NCBI GenBank assembly: GCA_019916065.1
Contig: CM034238.1
Location: forward strand, 1,721,699 to 1,785,698
Length of the DNA: 64,000 nt
Origin: Vitellaria paradoxa
Lineage: Eukaryota > Streptophyta > Magnoliopsida > Ericales > Sapotaceae
Direction of reading: 5' to 3'
The translations under genes and the position numbers were made by a program. The notes below the pieces were generated by a model. It had not been told where the DNA came from and did not search any database. It saw nothing but the letters and a program-made list of their open reading frames with translations. Of the stretch, positions 47,586 through 57,888 are shown piece by piece (position 1 is the stretch's first letter; each line of letters starts with the position of its first letter).

Positions 47586-48985
47586 ATTCACACAGATGAA
47601 GAATTAGATTCGACTCCATCGCCGCGGCTCAATCTCCTCTACTTTTTCATTCTTCTTCTTCCCAGGTATTTTATATAAATTAAATTATAAATAATTTAAT
47701 TTAATTTAATTATGATATTTATTTAAATAATTTAATAATTATTAATTATTAAATTAAATTAAGTTTATTATTATATTAATAACTAATTATTTTACATAAG
47801 TTAAATTAATTATTAAATTAAATTAAATTAATTATGATATTTATTTCAAATAATTTAATAATAATGAATTTTTAAATTGAATTAAATTGATTATTATATT
47901 AAAATTAATTAATTAATTTTATTTTATTATTTATTAAAAGTAATTTAATAATATACATTACATATTAATTTATGAAATTAATTTAATTAAATAAGTTTAA
48001 TTATATTATTTATTAGAATAATTTATTTTAATAAAATATTTGAATAAAATAATTTATTTTAATATGATGTAAAAAATGAATAAAGTTTTGAAGTTGATAA
48101 AATGTTTGCAGTAAAAAAAATAGAGTAAAAATACTTTTTTGTTTATATTTTTCTATTTAAGTTTTCATTTTTGTGAAAACAAAAAAAAAATGAAAACAAA
48201 TTTAGTAAATATATTTCTTTTGCGAGTTTATAAAATTTTAAAAATATAAACAGAAAAATAAAAAATAAAAAGTTACCAAGCGAGACTTTAGTGTAAAATT
48301 AGAATTGTTAATTATTTGATATTATACATAGTATATATAGTTATGATGGTTTTATCAAGGGGAAAATATAAAATTATTTTTATTTATACAAAATATATGA
48401 TTTGATTAAAAATATAAAATTAATTGAATTCAATAAAATATATTTAAAATTTATTTGATTAATTAATTTAATAAAATATATTTAAATTAATTAATTTAAT
48501 GTTATAAGTATTTATTTTTAATAATAATTAGTTTTAATAAAATGTATTATTATAACTTAATTTAATAATAAATTATTATTAGATTTAATAAAATTAATAT
48601 AATTTAATAAAATATTTTAATAAAATAAATTATTTTTAATAATAAGAGATAAAGCTGTGCAGCGAGAGAGCGAGAGAAGTGTAATTGAGTCAGGGGCATT
48701 CTCGTCATTTTACAGTGCAGTTAACGGAGTCAATTAACTGATGGATTTAAGTGTAAGGTTCAAATGTTCAGGGAATCTAAGTATAATTAACCTAATGTAT
48801 ATTGGGTCTAAGTGTAATTTATCCTTAAAAATATTACCGATAATAGCATTGTGAACCTCTGCAACATCTTGGCGCAATTGATGGATAATCCTATCCCGCC
48901 TTCGCAACACCTCAGTGAGTCGGCGAATCTGCCGAAGCGAATCATGTCCAAGCAGATCAATTTTTCGACTACGGGCGTTGGCCAT
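46228..48985 (-). CDS. Small coiled-coil protein (76 aa), two exons, unknown function
   Basis: Exon 1 (48,985-48,838) starts MANARSRKIDLLGHDSLRQI and continues RRLTEVLRRRDRIIHQLRQD to NAII. Exon 2 (46,310-46,228) gives APVLTAQGERAAAAQGERAE and ends DAAPSPD. The donor 'atcg' then 'gtaata' and the acceptor 'ttcttttag' join in frame. The first part has the heptad spacing of a basic coiled coil; the second contains a short repeat (AQGERA twice). Four other features support it as real: the right-arm copy at 5,242 begins MANHHTKRI, the 57.9 kb copy begins MANHC, all share S-L-x-Q-I and L-R-[RI]-[ER], and the exon 2 acceptor is at the same place in the right arm. I do not recognise a named family. 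Its promoter region is a relative of the F-box promoter. The 2.5 kb intron is mostly a transposon, so splicing needs to be shown. Confidence 0.6.
46606..47035. mobile_element. 430 bp hAT element nested in the foldback element
   Basis: Terminal repeats 'taggggtggaaatgaaccga' and, in reverse, 'tagggttggaaacaagccga'. Flanking 8 bp duplication 'tgcacagc' at 46,598-46,605 and 47,036-47,043. The interior consists of many 'gagctcgagc' type motifs and forms an imperfect palindrome. The right arm of the host foldback has 'ctgtgcagcgagagag' (48,654) uninterrupted, which is the empty site. Confidence 0.93.
47551..47586. repeat. (TATATG)n microsatellite
   Basis: Five to six copies of 'tatatg', inside the foldback element. 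Confidence 0.9.
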
Positions 48986-49179
48986 TTCAATTGCAAGGAG
49001 ATCACTTAGAAAAAAGACAAACAACAAACAAACAATGAAACAAAAGTTACAAATCGAATCTGCATGTAAAATGTATATATATACACACATAGCTAGAGAG
49101 ACTGGAACTTGCGAGTATAGCAACATCTGGAGACTGGATTCTTCTTCCTAAGATTTCAAATAACTCTGGGAATAGTGAT

Positions 49180-49275
49180 GTAAATGGCTCCTTCTATTCT
49201 CGGATGAGGAAGAGAAACGAGATGAGAACGAGATATAAGGGGCCGGTGCCGCCTCGTTTCTCCCCGGGTCTTTTC
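49180..49275 (-). promoter_or_regulatory. Inverted copy of the F-box-type promoter, upstream of the coiled-coil gene
   Basis: On the minus strand 'cgaggcggcaccggcccctt' is followed by 'atatctcgttctcatctcgt' and 'catccgagaatagaaggagc'. This lines up with 'cgaggcggcccaaacccc', 'tatatatctatcg' and 'gagaagagaaggaacc' of the F-box promoters, although the TATA box is weakened. It lies about 200 bp upstream of the coiled-coil start codon. Confidence 0.6.
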
Positions 49276-51170
49276 TCTATTACTCAATTTGAAAACATTT
49301 CTTTTTAAAATTTATTTGAATTTAAAATAAAAAATTAAATTAATTTGATTTAGTTTGGTAAATAAAAATTTTGTACTTATATAAAAATTTAATTAAATTA
49401 ATATATGCAAAATATTAAGTTTAACCATGTTAATAGAAATATAAAATATAATAAATATTATGGAAGCGTTTGGACTGGCAAAAAAATAAAAAAAAAAATC
49501 AAATGTTGGTGTTGATGCGATGTAAAAGTGACATAGCAAAATTTGATTGAAGGAATTTAAAAACTTTTGAAATTTTTTAAAATTTTTTGAAAAAAGTTGG
49601 GGATCCAAACGGACCCTATGTATGAAGGTAAATTTATCCATTTACTTGAATAGTTTAAGAAAAAAATAAATTCTCATCAAATTATAAAAATTTTAAAATC
49701 TAAATTATAAAATTAAATTAAATGTAACTCATAAAATCTTTTTTTAATTCTAAACATAATAATTTGTAATAATTCTTACCAAACAAAATTATATACCATC
49801 AAATCTATCATTATTCTAAATAGAGTACATGTGAAAATTAAATCACTTCAAATTTACCATTCTAAATAGAATGTATGTAAAAATCAAATTCTATCAAATT
49901 TACCATTCAAAATAGAATATATGTGTGCGATTTTTGGCATTCAACTACTTCCCCAAGCATCTATTAAGCATTAATAAAAAAAAATATTAGGTAATAATGT
50001 TTTGTACTTTTATTATATATAGATTCATTAATATGCGAAATATTATTATGTAGCATGTATTTATTAATACTTAATAAGTACTTGAAATATAGGATTTTTT
50101 TCTTAAATAAATAAATATATTTTTAATTTTAACTAAATTATCAAAAATATAAAAAATTATTAAAAAATATAAACTATTAAATAGTTAATTTCAAATGAAA
50201 TTTAAGTAAATAATTTGTAATTAAGTGATATTTAAAATATATATAAAGATAATAGGTGATTAAAAAGAATATTTAAGAAATACTAAAAAATGTAAAATTA
50301 AATTTACATGATAGTTACCATTAAATTTTTATTTCATTTAAAAGTACTAATAGGTTTAACAAATTGAGAGATATTGATGGACGATGGTCAAAAATTTCAT
50401 CAAATTTGAGATTTCATTAAAGTTGAGACTTCATCAAAGAGGGTTTATATCGCTAATTTTATAATGCTATTGCCAAAACACAATTAATTCAACTTTTACA
50501 CTTTGACAATTTTATTCTTTCAAATTAAATGATGTAAATAATTTTATTTATTTTACTCAAAAGACTTCCCCTAAACTCCTAAATTCACCAAATAGCCCTT
50601 GGAATTTCAGAACATGTTATACCCTATGAAAGCTTTTTTCATTTTAAATTATTCCTTTTACTGTTCTTCATTTTATTTAAAAAAAAGAATATATATATAT
50701 TCTAAAAAAATAAAATAATGACTAATAAAACCAGTATCGCATTTTTACTTGAATATAATTGTTTAAAAAATTTAAAGAAATATATATCCTTTAAAACTTC
50801 TTTTAACTTTAAATAACAAACAATATTTTTCTAGAAAATATAAGTAATAACATGCATATCTTCTCTCTTAATGGAATATTTTATAGGGCACATTATTCAA
50901 TATATATACATACATTAGCTCAGATACATACAATCGCATAATTATTGTTCATTTTTAATTACATAACATTTTCACTAGAAGGTAAAGGTCAATAAAAGTA
51001 TGTAAAAATGAATGAAATAAAATTACTTAAATAAAAAAATATTCTTAAAAACTTAAATTTAGTAAAATATGTACTGATTTTTTAAAAAATTACTTACATA
51101 TCTCTTTTGAATTAATTAAGATCACAATTTTATTCACATTATGTAATGATTATGGTTATAATAAATTCAA
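49276..51170 (-). repeat. Inverted, diverged copy of block alpha
   Basis: The reverse complement of about 11,060-13,560 of unit 1. Examples: 'ctcttttgaattaattaaga' (51,102) equals the reverse of 'cttaattaattcaaaagag' at 11,093, and 'gaaatttcagaacatgtta'-type sequence at 50,605 matches 11,805-11,820. Like units 2 and 3 it has no hAT insertion at the 'gagtttagag' site. No gene inside. Confidence 0.8.
49462..49618. mobile_element. ~157 bp MITE with 'gtttgg' ends
   Basis: The left end 'ggaagcgtttggactggcaa' and the right end in reverse ('tagggtccgtttggatcccc') are inverted repeats. It lies within the inverted copy and has no counterpart in units 1-3. Confidence 0.7.
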
Positions 51171-51948
51171 ATCATCATCTTTAAAAAAGTTTAAGAATTC
51201 TTCCATCCATTAGTATGGCTCTATCAGTGGACAATTTTTACCTTGAAGCCTCCATGCCTTAGTAATTGTATTTCATGTTCCTGATTTTGGAATTTCTAGA
51301 TTAAGAAATACCATATTCAAATTTCATTTCAAGTGAGAGTTGGGTCGTTTCACCTTTGAAATTAACCCACCAACAGAATTTATGATTAACTTTTCGCCTG
51401 TTGAAAGAACTGGTACAAAAGCAATATTTCTTACCTCAAGAGGGTGAGAGGAGGCCCGGATTCAACAAAGATGGTGATGACGACATAGAAGAAAACTTCA
51501 AATTTGTTATAGGCAAATTCCTTCTTAACGGCCGAATCTGAGGCACTGTGTGAGAAAAAGGTATGTCGAGAACAGATACATCAGCAGGGTCGGGAAATCA
51601 ATCAGCCTCCTTAGCATTCGTTTTTTTTTTTTTTTCTTTTTTTTCTTCCGGGGCGGCGGTACCACCTAGACTGTCAACACCAATAAAATTATCTAATGTT
51701 CCTGTCACTCATCAAGTTCAGCTTCTCGAACCATTAAGTTACTTTAAAGTCATGAAAGATGGACTTGTTAACACAGAGACCAAAAAAAAAAAAAGAGGAA
51801 GCCTCTTTCTTCTACAAAATTGAATCTCCCACCGGCTAGAAAATTCTGCATACTTACGGTATTCGAATGTCAGTAACCAAATTCCTAATTAACACATGCA
51901 TGACCTTAAGCAGAATCCACTGGTGAACCCATGGATTTGTCCTCCAAT
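51171..51948. other. 3' flank of the PPR gene
   Basis: No gene proven. On the minus strand 51,600-51,432 is an exon-like stretch (LDIPFSHTVPQIRPLRRNLP, then MSSSPSLLNPGLLSPS) next to a 'gtaag' donor, but it has a stop just before the donor. T-run at 51,621-51,645. Confidence 0.45.
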
Positions 51949-53388
51949 TCAACCTGTGACCTCTATCCAACTATAGCCAACATCTTTCTCCAGCCCTCTT
52001 TCTTTCATTTGATCCCTCAAATGCCCAAGTTCATCCCACATACCATACGTTGCATACACATTTGATAGTAAAATATAAATCCCTACATTCTGAGGATCCA
52101 ATTCAAGAGCCCTTTGAGCAGCCCATTTAGCCAAATCAACGTTGCCACATTTGTTACAGGCACTAAGCAGGGCCCCCCACATGGAAACAGTGGAATTGCC
52201 ATTTGGTTTATGTGACAACTCATTCACCAGCTTCATTGCCTTGTCTAACTCACCAGCCCGACAAAGCAAATCAATTAGGCAACTATAGTGCTCTGGCCCA
52301 GGATTCAATCCAAAATCACAAACCATAGATTCAAAATACTCAATCCCAAGAGTCACTTGGCCAGTGTGACCACAAGCTGAGATGACTGTCACAAATGCCA
52401 CCCCATCTGGCGTAATCCCCTCCATCAGCATCTCTTTATACAATCCAATCACTTCATTAAAATGGCCATTTCTTCCGTATACACCAAGCATTGAAGTCCA
52501 CAACACAACATCCCTATTCCTCTCTCCCTGTAGTCTAAAACCTGCCATGCTAAAGGCCTGGCAAGCTTTATGTACCAGTCCACATTTGCCATACATTTCA
52601 ATCAATGAACTTTGCAGGAACACATCAGCTCCCACATTAGGAATGGTACGAATCATTTTTGCATGCACCTGTCTGCCCAACTTGACAGCAGATAGTCCGG
52701 CACATGCACGTAAAGTAGCAGATAATGTGAAATTATCATAGTTCAAGTTTAACATTGGCATCTTCCGAACAAGCTCAAGTGCCTTAACCCACAATTTAGC
52801 CTCAGCATAACCAGACAAAAAAGCATTTGCACACACTGTGTTCCTTACAGGAATTTCATCGAACAATGCTGCTGCATCATTGATAAGCAACAACTTTGCA
52901 TAAAAATCAATTAGAGCACTCCCCACAAACACACTGGATGACCAACCCGATTTCATCACATGGGCATGCAATTGCTTGCCAAAGTCAACAGCTTTGACAT
53001 CGGAGGAAGCTGTTAAAGAGCTACATAAAGCATAGGTGTCTATAGGAACCTCATTAATGTGCATGAAGGCAAAAGTTTCTAAAGCGAGAAAAGGACACCC
53101 TTTTCTACAAAAATCTGATATCAATGCATTAAAGGGTAGTGGGTTTGCGGGGTTGATGGAGGTGAAGAAGTTGGTAAGTGTTTGAAGGCAGTTACTCTGA
53201 AGGCATTTAGTATATGTGAATATGAGTTTGGTATAGAGGCCAAGAGACAGAACGTGTTCCCCTGTTCTCAGTAGGTGTGCGTGAAGTTTCTTGAGGGCTT
53301 TAAGGTTCTTTGTTTCAGAACAGTAGTGTAACAAATGAGAGATAGAATCAAGATTTTGTGTGATATGATGTCGATAGTGGCTGGACAT
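51949..53388 (-). CDS. PLS-class pentatricopeptide repeat protein with E motifs
   Basis: Plant PPR proteins of this class bind specific organellar transcripts, one base per repeat, and are mostly RNA-editing factors. The 479-residue frame is intronless, as usual for the family. Repeats are visible as LKKLHAHLLRTGEHVLSLGL, FGKQLHAHVMKSGWSSSVFV, GSALIDFYAKLLLINDAAAL, LGRQVHAKMIRT and SSLIEMYGKCGLVHKACQAF. VVLWTSMLGVYGRNGHFNEV and HYSCLIDLLCRAGELDKAMK follow. The E-type C-terminus runs from MWGALLSACNKCGNVDLAKW through LLSNVYATYGMWDELGHLRD to GLEKDVGYSWIEVTG. There is no DYW deaminase domain. Residues 1-30 lack an obvious targeting peptide, although some family members are similar. The frame is complete, with no stops or shifts. 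Start taken as the first ATG, just ahead of the first repeat. Confidence 0.93.
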   Translation of the reverse strand: MSSHYRHHITQNLDSISHLLHYCSETKNLKALKKLHAHLLRTGEHVLSLGLYTKLIFTYTKCLQSNCLQTLTNFFTSINPANPLPFNALISDFCRKGCPFLALETFAFMHINEVPIDTYALCSSLTASSDVKAVDFGKQLHAHVMKSGWSSSVFVGSALIDFYAKLLLINDAAALFDEIPVRNTVCANAFLSGYAEAKLWVKALELVRKMPMLNLNYDNFTLSATLRACAGLSAVKLGRQVHAKMIRTIPNVGADVFLQSSLIEMYGKCGLVHKACQAFSMAGFRLQGERNRDVVLWTSMLGVYGRNGHFNEVIGLYKEMLMEGITPDGVAFVTVISACGHTGQVTLGIEYFESMVCDFGLNPGPEHYSCLIDLLCRAGELDKAMKLVNELSHKPNGNSTVSMWGALLSACNKCGNVDLAKWAAQRALELDPQNVGIYILLSNVYATYGMWDELGHLRDQMKERGLEKDVGYSWIEVTG

Positions 53389-54464
53389 AGATGGTGGAAG
53401 GCTCTGTCTAGTTTGGTGGTTTAGTCTCGGACTCCCAGCTCTGTTCCAAATAAGTTTTGGCCTGGAATAAACTGGTCATCATCTGAATTTTTGTCTCTCT
53501 AGAATTTTAGATTAAAAAATGAAATAGCATTTGGTAGCCTCCTTAACGCCGTATTTAGAACAATAAGTTGCGATTTAGTACACCTTTTTTTTAACTTATT
53601 TTTTATTTTATAAATTTAAAAATAAGAAAAAATAATTTAAAACGCATTTAATCACTTGTATTTTTAAAATTTTATTTTAAAAAATAGAAAATAAATTCAT
53701 ACATAAAATACAAAATAACAAAAAATTAGTTTGAGCGATTTCAAATTAAAAATATAAAAAATATCAAATCATATGCGTTTTTTGTTTTCCTTATTTTAAG
53801 ATTTTCGAAACATTAAACACATAAAACAGGAAGTAGAAAACAAAAATAAAAAACAAAAATAGAAATACAAACTAAATGGGACTGAATTTTTTGAAATAAT
53901 TAAAAAAAAAAAAGAAAGATTCAAAATCATTAATTACATTTGGCTTGTAATAAAAATTTGAAGGGATTGAGGTATAAAATTTGAGAAATTAAAAATAATT
54001 AAATTAAAAAAGACATTTATTAAAGTAAATGTCTACTCAAGTAAAATCATGCATTTGTGATTTTATATTTTCTTTTTTTATTTTTCCTTTTTTTTTTTTT
54101 TTTGGACTTCAAATCTTCATTCCAAACACACCCTGAGTGACAAACTCACAAATTTACTATATGATTTATCTATTTTAGTAATTATATAGCACAATTTTAG
54201 CCAAAAGAAAAAAATATATATATTGAACTGATTCTTAATTCCATTATACTTTTCACTTATATTTCATTATAAGTTATAACCTACATTTGTGTCATTCTGA
54301 TTGTTACCTGACTGTTATTACCATTTTTTAAAATCGTAGCATTTTTGTTTTTGGCATGAAGATGCGTACACTTCATGGCAATGAAAACCAAGAAACAAAA
54401 AATAAAAAATGCACACATTAAAAATTTCAACAAATTCTATTCCTTGTTTCTCATGTATTTATAT

Positions 54465-54497
<33 letters not shown>

Positions 54498-54637
54498 GGG
54501 TGGCTTTTCTTTTTTCCATCCCATAATTTTTGTACAGAAAAAAAGGAAAAAGAAAATGTATAAATGGGATTGTTAATTTGTTACTGGTTTACAAAATTGT
54601 CTGTGATGCCAGAGATTTTTCTCATCCGCTACACTCA
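53389..54637. other. Intergenic DNA between PPR gene and SAUR pseudogenes
   Basis: A/T-rich with an element-like right end 'cattccaaacacaccctgag' near 54,119 and (TA)n at 54,473-54,497. No gene. Confidence 0.6.
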
Positions 54638-54917
54638 TCATAATCCCTTCAAGCGAGAAGTGAGATTGAGGAAGGCATCCTCTCTGCAAGGAATTGTGAG
54701 ACCACCCATAGGATGACCGAAGCCAAATTTTTCTTCAGCTTTATGCAGCAAATCTTGAAACAAAGGTTGGTTCAAGTATGATATTGGGACCAAAAAACCG
54801 TTTCTTTTGTGTCTGATCTCCAACGTAGACCGCTGACTAGCTCTTTGGGACATCTACAACAGCTTGGCGTAAGATGGCCTTAGCCTGATGAAGAATACCA
54901 GGTAATCGAACACCCGT
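54638..54917 (-). pseudogene. SAUR (small auxin-up RNA) pseudogene 1
   Basis: SAUR proteins are short auxin-induced proteins that promote cell expansion. Translation in shifting frames gives GVRLPGILHQAKAILRQ, VVDVPK, then [33 protein letters not shown] and [19 protein letters not shown], ending in a stop. This is the whole family layout. Three defects: the start codon is ACG at 54,917, the VPKGH site reads VPKS followed by a stop, and an extra T follows KRF (run of six T). The 3' half alone stays open for 71 codons. Confidence 0.9.
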
Positions 54918-55254
54918 GATTTTCTATTGAAGAAGATCAGGAAGGATCTAAACAAACCAGCTTTTGTGGAAGAGTGGTAGAAGGCTTTAATTGATAGAAG
55001 AAAATTATATGGGACAATGTTCTTGGACCTTGGTTGATTGAGCTCCTCATACATGTGTGTATGTATATATATATAAATATATATAAAAGAATTGTATATG
55101 TACTAGATATAATTTATGAAATTGTATATGTGTTCTTTTGTTGGGGAGACTCATAACCCCACATCTTTGTACATCGCCCAAAGGATGGACAAACTGCGCA
55201 TGCAGACTCATTTATAAATTTATTTATTTTAAATAGTTGTGCTCTAGTCATTAG

Positions 55255-55797
55255 ACGTATAATTGACCCAATTTCTAGAAGTGATGAGATCAATAAAGAT
55301 GTCTCGTCCCTGCATAGAATGGTGAGACCACCCGTGAGATTATCAAACCCAAATTCTTCCTCAGCTTGACTTAACAAGTCTTGGAAGCACGGCTGATTAA
55401 GTATGATATTGGAATTGCCCCGAAAGGGGTAGTCGGGTTAATCAAGGGTCGGGGCCATAAGGATCGAACCACGTGAAGTCTTGAGTTTGACTCCTTCGGG
55501 GGCAGTCTTTCCTCTTAATGTGGAGGCAATCTTCAACGGCCTTCTCGGCTGAGCCGGTCAGTCAGAGCTTGTCTAAACTAGCTTACCTCCTCGTGGTTCT
55601 TTGCCGGCTAGGGTCACGGGGCGAGTTTCACCTAGTGCGCACCCATGAGTAACAGATGCGGGTTTCTCCTCGATCCCAGAAGTATGATACTAGAATTACT
55701 AACCTCTTATTTTCATTATCTCCAACATAAACTGCGCAATAGACTTTTGGAATATATACTGCTGAACAAGTCGTCCTCGTAACAATTTGTTTAGCAT
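55255..55797 (-). pseudogene. SAUR pseudogene 2, interrupted by a short element
   Basis: The 5' half (55,797-55,698) gives MLNKLLRG, then after a one-base shift IPKVYCAVYVGDNENKRLVI and LVSYL. The 3' half (55,416-55,255) gives [20 protein letters not shown] and [20 protein letters not shown]. The break at the VSYLN codons is an insertion at 55,417-55,679 with an 18 bp target duplication. The H of VPKGH is lost (VPKVYC) and the end of the reading frame is unclear. It is about 500 bp from SAUR pseudogene 1 in the same orientation, so this is a decayed tandem pair. SAUR genes usually occur in such clusters. Confidence 0.88.
55417..55679 (+). mobile_element. 263 bp SINE-like element with 18 bp target duplications
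   Basis: Flanked by 'aagtatgatattggaatt' (55,399-55,416) and 'aagtatgatactagaatt' (55,680-55,697). The interior is GC-rich, with a B-box-like 'gagtttgactcc' (55,482) and a tail of phrases such as 'acctcctcgtggttctttgc' and 'gcgcacccatgagtaacaga'. Long target duplications and a tRNA-like box point to a SINE. I do not recognise the family with certainty, and there is no obvious A-tail. Confidence 0.75.
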
Positions 55798-56687
55798 AAA
55801 TATGCGAATAGCAATGGATATATCTCCCTGATGAACAAAAAGAAAAGGAATTAATGAAGGACTTGATAAATTAACAAGTAAAAGCTTTGCCGGTGAAGAA
55901 TTAATGTGAAGACTTGTAGTAGATATATATATAGGCACTGATATATATATATATATATATAAAAGTTCTATTTAATTTGTTATAAATTTTTAAAAATTTT
56001 TAAAAATTTCTAAAAATTATTCACTTTTTATCTCACTGTACGAATTATAAACTCACAACTTATTTCATTTTATTTTACTTTATCTCATTTTTTATCACTT
56101 TAAACACACTCATAATATATATTAAGGGAGATAAAAAGGTACATTGGAATTAATACTCTAAAAACTAGAATTGTGGAGTTGATGGAGTGGTGAAGGGCAT
56201 TATGATGGATGGCGTCTGCTGATTGATGAGAGACACTAGGAGCTGAAACGCATGGTTTTTCTCTTCCCATTCATCATCAAGAATTAATTTAAGAGTCACA
56301 GATTAGACCAAACTGCAGATAATTAGTTGAAAAACATATCATGCCCTACCACTTGGGTACTGCAGCCTACCGAAGGCCCTATTGACATCAAATTAAGAGA
56401 TGATAGAATCATAGGAGATAATTAGGACTATTTTTCTCCTAGGAACATATGTATGATTGATCACATGTCGGTGAAAATATACTAGTTGAAATTACAAGCT
56501 GCAATTTTTTTTTTAATTTTTTTAACAGAAAAAATACAATCACATTCTCAGATTCCAAACCTGCTGTGAGTAGGTACTGATTTCAACCAAAAAAAAAAAA
56601 ATAGTTGCGTCCTGAAGAGGAATAATTACTGCTATTAACATGAATACTCATCCATCTAAAGCCATGTTACACATTGGGGCGTGCATG
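55798..56687. other. Intergenic DNA
   Basis: (TA)n at 55,938-55,960, then 'tttttaaaaatttttaaaaa' and an element-like end 'cactttaaacacactcataa' near 56,096. No gene recognised. Confidence 0.55.
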
Positions 56688-57350
56688 TTTATAGTTGTGG
56701 ACCAGTTAATTGATATTAGTGCATCGACTTACGGGACACACATTTGTGAAGGTCCACCATAATGATAATTATCTTGTTGCAAGACTTTTTTTTTTTTATC
56801 TTTTATCCTGTATGTGAGTTTTTTTTTTTTATTTAAAAATTTTAAAAAATGTGATATTCTAGTATTGTTATGGATAGAATGGTAATTTACTTTAGCTGAT
56901 AAATTATAAGTGATATTATGAAGTCCACCATAATGATACTTCACACACATCTTGTGAAGTCCACGATAATAATAATTTATGAGATATTCTAGTATGATAG
57001 AAAATATTTAAGATATTATTAGCAATTCTCTAGATGATAAATGATAGCCATTGAATAGAATTAAACTTCATCGTTCATTGAAAAAGTGGATGCCTATAAA
57101 TAGGAATAAGTCATCAACTTGTAGCAAGTCGATTTGAAAAATCACTGCAGCTCCTCTTCTCCAATATTTACTCTTTTTTCGAAAATTCAAAAAAGACGAA
57201 GAAAGAAGAACTATGTTAAAAAGATCTAAGCATCATTAAAGAATCAAAAAATAAATAAATAAATAAATCAAATTAAATAAAAAAAAAAACCACTAACTTT
57301 TTACATAGTTATGAAATATTGGTTGTATATTATAATTTACATAACTTAAA
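56688..57350 (+). repeat. Second copy of the 3' dispersed repeat
   Basis: Paralogue of 45,474-46,200; includes 'tataaatagg' at 57,095 and two direct sub-copies of 'ccaccataatgatactt'/'ccacgataataataatt'. It continues into the decayed coiled-coil gene copy. Confidence 0.65.
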
Positions 57351-57599
57351 TTAAATATGCATAAGGATAAAACATCTGGTATTATTACATCAATGAAAAA
57401 ACATTGCACAATCTAACGCTATTATATGGTCATCCAAGTAATCAATTATTCACTAACGAATAGAGACCGTAGATTTTTTTTTTATTCATTCATTCTTTTT
57501 TTTTCCCCTTAAAGAAATGACAAAAAAAAAATAGTTTCTCATTCTTTTTAAAGCTCATCAAAATAAAAGTCGTTAAAAAAAAAAATAAAAATTCATTTT

Positions 57600-57888
57600 T
57601 CTCAAGTATTGTCCTAAGGTGCCGCACCCTAGACTGGGCACCGTCCTCAATTGGGGCGGCAGCAAGCGTCGCCCAAGCTAAAGCGTCAATCGAAGCCTCA
57701 CCTTCAACTGCACCGTCAGCGAAAAACGCTTCAAACTTTTCTTGAGCCTTTCCGGCTTGTGCTCTATCTTTAGCGAATTGAACGGCAACCTGCTCCTCCC
57801 TTAGTAACGCATCTATTACTTAAAGAATTTGAAATAGTGAAGGGTGACAAAGAAGATTGTTGATTATTTTTGTGCAATGGTTTGCCAT
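57600..57888 (-). pseudogene. Decayed coiled-coil gene copy, fourth family member
   Basis: From the ATG at 57,888 the minus strand reads MANHCTKIINNLLCHPSLFQ, IL, then an in-frame TAA, then DALLREEQVAVQFAKDRAQA and GKAQEKFEAFF. The frame stays open further (DGAVEGEASIDALAWATLAA and on to RHLRTILE). It follows the same pattern as the hairpin arms and the intact gene. The internal stop is near the place where the right-arm copy also has one (SLF then stop there; SLFQIL then stop here). The 57,290-57,600 stretch after it is shared with the hairpin arms. Confidence 0.7.

Larger units (their letters stand above)
46398..48825. mobile_element. 2.43 kb foldback / long-TIR element filling the coiled-coil gene intron
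   Basis: The ends 'agggtaaattacaactagac' and, in reverse, 'aggataaattacacttagac' begin inverted arms of 400-500 bp that match for most of their length (for example 'ccatcagttaattgactccg' on both sides). Flanks are 'taaaaat' on both sides (46,391-46,397 and 48,826-48,832). The interior (about 47,320-48,410) is AT-rich without a transposase. The insertion point is five bases inside the intron from the 5' splice site. The ends resemble those of the 7,463 element. Probably Mutator-like or foldback; class not certain. Confidence 0.85.

Noticed and set aside
49393..49641. Minus-strand 82-codon frame as a gene
   Set aside because: It overlaps a MITE and low-complexity DNA and has no conserved pattern.
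52382..52741. Plus-strand 119-codon frame within the PPR gene
   Set aside because: Antisense to an intact PPR frame; no motif of its own.
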